Shown: piece by piece, positions 63,232 through 64,000 of the stretch
How the letters are laid out: the number at the start of each line of letters is the position of its first letter
Numbering within the stretch: the first letter of the stretch is position 1
Assembly (NCBI GenBank): GCA_040702975.1
Contig: CP159990.1
Span: 2,108,001 to 2,172,000, forward strand
Direction: 5' to 3'
DNA: 64,000 nt
Source: Roseburia hominis
GTDB lineage: Bacteria > Bacillota > Clostridia > Lachnospirales > Lachnospiraceae
The notes under the pieces: generated by a model
The model's input: only the letters and a program-made list of their open reading frames with translations
Told to the model about the DNA's origin: nothing
Database searches by the model: none
Translations under genes and position numbers: made by a program

Positions 63232-64000
63232 ATGGCAGAAAGAATTACAGGTCACACAGAACTTATCGGACTTATGGCGTATCCGATTCGCCATTCCAGC
63301 TCGCCGGCAATGCACAACGAGGCATTTGCTTACCTGGGACTGGACTATGCATATCTTGCATTTGAGGTAGACAACAGCACACTGGAAGATGCAGTAAAAG
63401 GCCTTCGTGCATTAAAACTGGTAGGCTCCAATGTTTCCATGCCGAACAAGACAGTCGTACATAAATATCTTGACGAGCTTTCACCGGCAGCGAAAATGTG
63501 CGGTGCGGTTAATACGATCGTCAATGACAACGGAAAGCTGATCGGACACATTACAGACGGTATCGGATATATGCAGTCTCTGAAAGACTACGATATTGAC
63601 GTGATTGGGAAGAAAATGACCATCGCCGGTGCGGGCGGAGCAGCAACTGCGATCGAGATTCAGGCAGCGCTGGACGGCGTAAAAGAAATGTCAATCTTCA
63701 ATATCAGAGATAAGTTCTGGGATAACGCAGTAGAGACCGTTGAAAAGATCAACAGCAACACGAACTGTAAGGCGACCCTCTACGATCTGGAGGATCTGGA
63801 GGTATTAAGAAGAGAGATCAATGATTCCTATCTGTTCGCGAATGCAACAGGCGTGGGAATGAAGCCGCTGGAAGGAAAGGCCGTGATTCCGGATAAATCC
63901 TTCTTAAGACCGGACCTTATCGTTACCGATACCGTATACTCTCCGGCGGAGACCGAGCTTCTTAGAATGGCAAAAGAAGTGGGCTGCAAGAACATGAACG
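63232..64000 (+). CDS. Shikimate/quinate dehydrogenase family protein, copy 2, 3' end missing
   Basis: 256 residues are visible and the frame is open at the right edge. It is paralogous to the gene at 7369: the N-terminus AERITGHTELIGLMAYPIRHSSSP parallels AYEITGHTVLTGLLGSPVEHSISP. Substrate residues Ser-Ser (HSSSP), Lys (SMPNK, about 70), Asn (AVNTIVN) and Asp (ITDGIG, about 112) are present; the family NTD reads ITD. The Rossmann motif is AGAGGAATAI (about 131). ATG 63232 follows AAAGGAG. Placed next to a LysR regulator and near an enoate-reductase-like gene, it is more likely an inducible (catabolic or side-pathway) enzyme than the biosynthetic AroE. Confidence 0.85.
   Translation, partial: MAERITGHTELIGLMAYPIRHSSSPAMHNEAFAYLGLDYAYLAFEVDNSTLEDAVKGLRALKLVGSNVSMPNKTVVHKYLDELSPAAKMCGAVNTIVNDNGKLIGHITDGIGYMQSLKDYDIDVIGKKMTIAGAGGAATAIEIQAALDGVKEMSIFNIRDKFWDNAVETVEKINSNTNCKATLYDLEDLEVLRREINDSYLFANATGVGMKPLEGKAVIPDKSFLRPDLIVTDTVYSPAETELLRMAKEVGCKNMN

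Overview
The window looks like a chromosome segment of a spore-forming anaerobic Firmicute, most likely a Lachnospiraceae (Clostridium cluster XIVa) gut bacterium. The support is a T-box leader, CodY, a CIRCE/HrcA-type groESL operon, SpoIVA, a SigK without pro-sequence, rubrerythrin, RNase J, strong AGGAGG ribosome binding sites and mostly co-oriented genes. This assignment is inference from gene content; no rRNA gene is present.

Layout. 1-5430: amino-acid biosynthesis (ilvD partial, ilvB, serC-serA). 5792-10959: an anchored polysaccharide deacetylase, a shikimate dehydrogenase homologue, then a T-box-controlled aroF-aroB unit. 11028-16814: prs (minus), a PDZ/radical-SAM DUF512 protein, der-plsY-gpsA. 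17070-24678: P-type ATPase, spoIVA, ZIP transporter, a MogA/MoaB-like protein, an MBL-fold hydrolase, rnhA and RNase P RNA. 24942-29635: pyrBI (minus) divergent from pheA, then a DUF815 ATPase and mntP. 29876-40829: RNA modification, sulfur transfer and RNA decay (prmA-rsmE, nifS-thiI, mtaB, yrzL-ruvX-yrzB, rnjA, trmR-trhP), with an HPr-like protein on the minus strand. 40887-47551: sigK (minus), comM-dprA-topA-codY. 47714-58415: groESL, guaB, a cell-wall amidase, a chorismate mutase-shikimate kinase fusion, a YqeG phosphatase, rubrerythrin, a glycosyltransferase-51, an ATPase and a lipoprotein cyclophilin. 58544-64000: an accessory-looking locus of an old-yellow-enzyme/FAD reductase, two LysR paralogues and a second shikimate-dehydrogenase-like gene that runs off the right edge.

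Aromatic biosynthesis recurs throughout: aroF, aroB, two aroE-type genes, a shikimate kinase fused to chorismate mutase, and pheA.

The most unusual content is non-coding. (A) A family of about 45-bp hairpin repeats, 17 copies at 10 loci and all in the same orientation, has compensatory stem changes; one pair has become the C-terminal tail of SigK. (B) A larger structured element of about 150 nt is present twice, once per strand. Its arms are rewritten but still pair, its loops are nearly identical, and it carries its own extended -10. Each copy forms the apparent 5' leader of a gene (mogA-like, lysR2), and one copy has expanded into a 67-bp tandem array. (C) Two LysR-type boxes lie about 65 bp upstream of the predicted transcription starts of the flavoenzyme and the second aroE-like gene.
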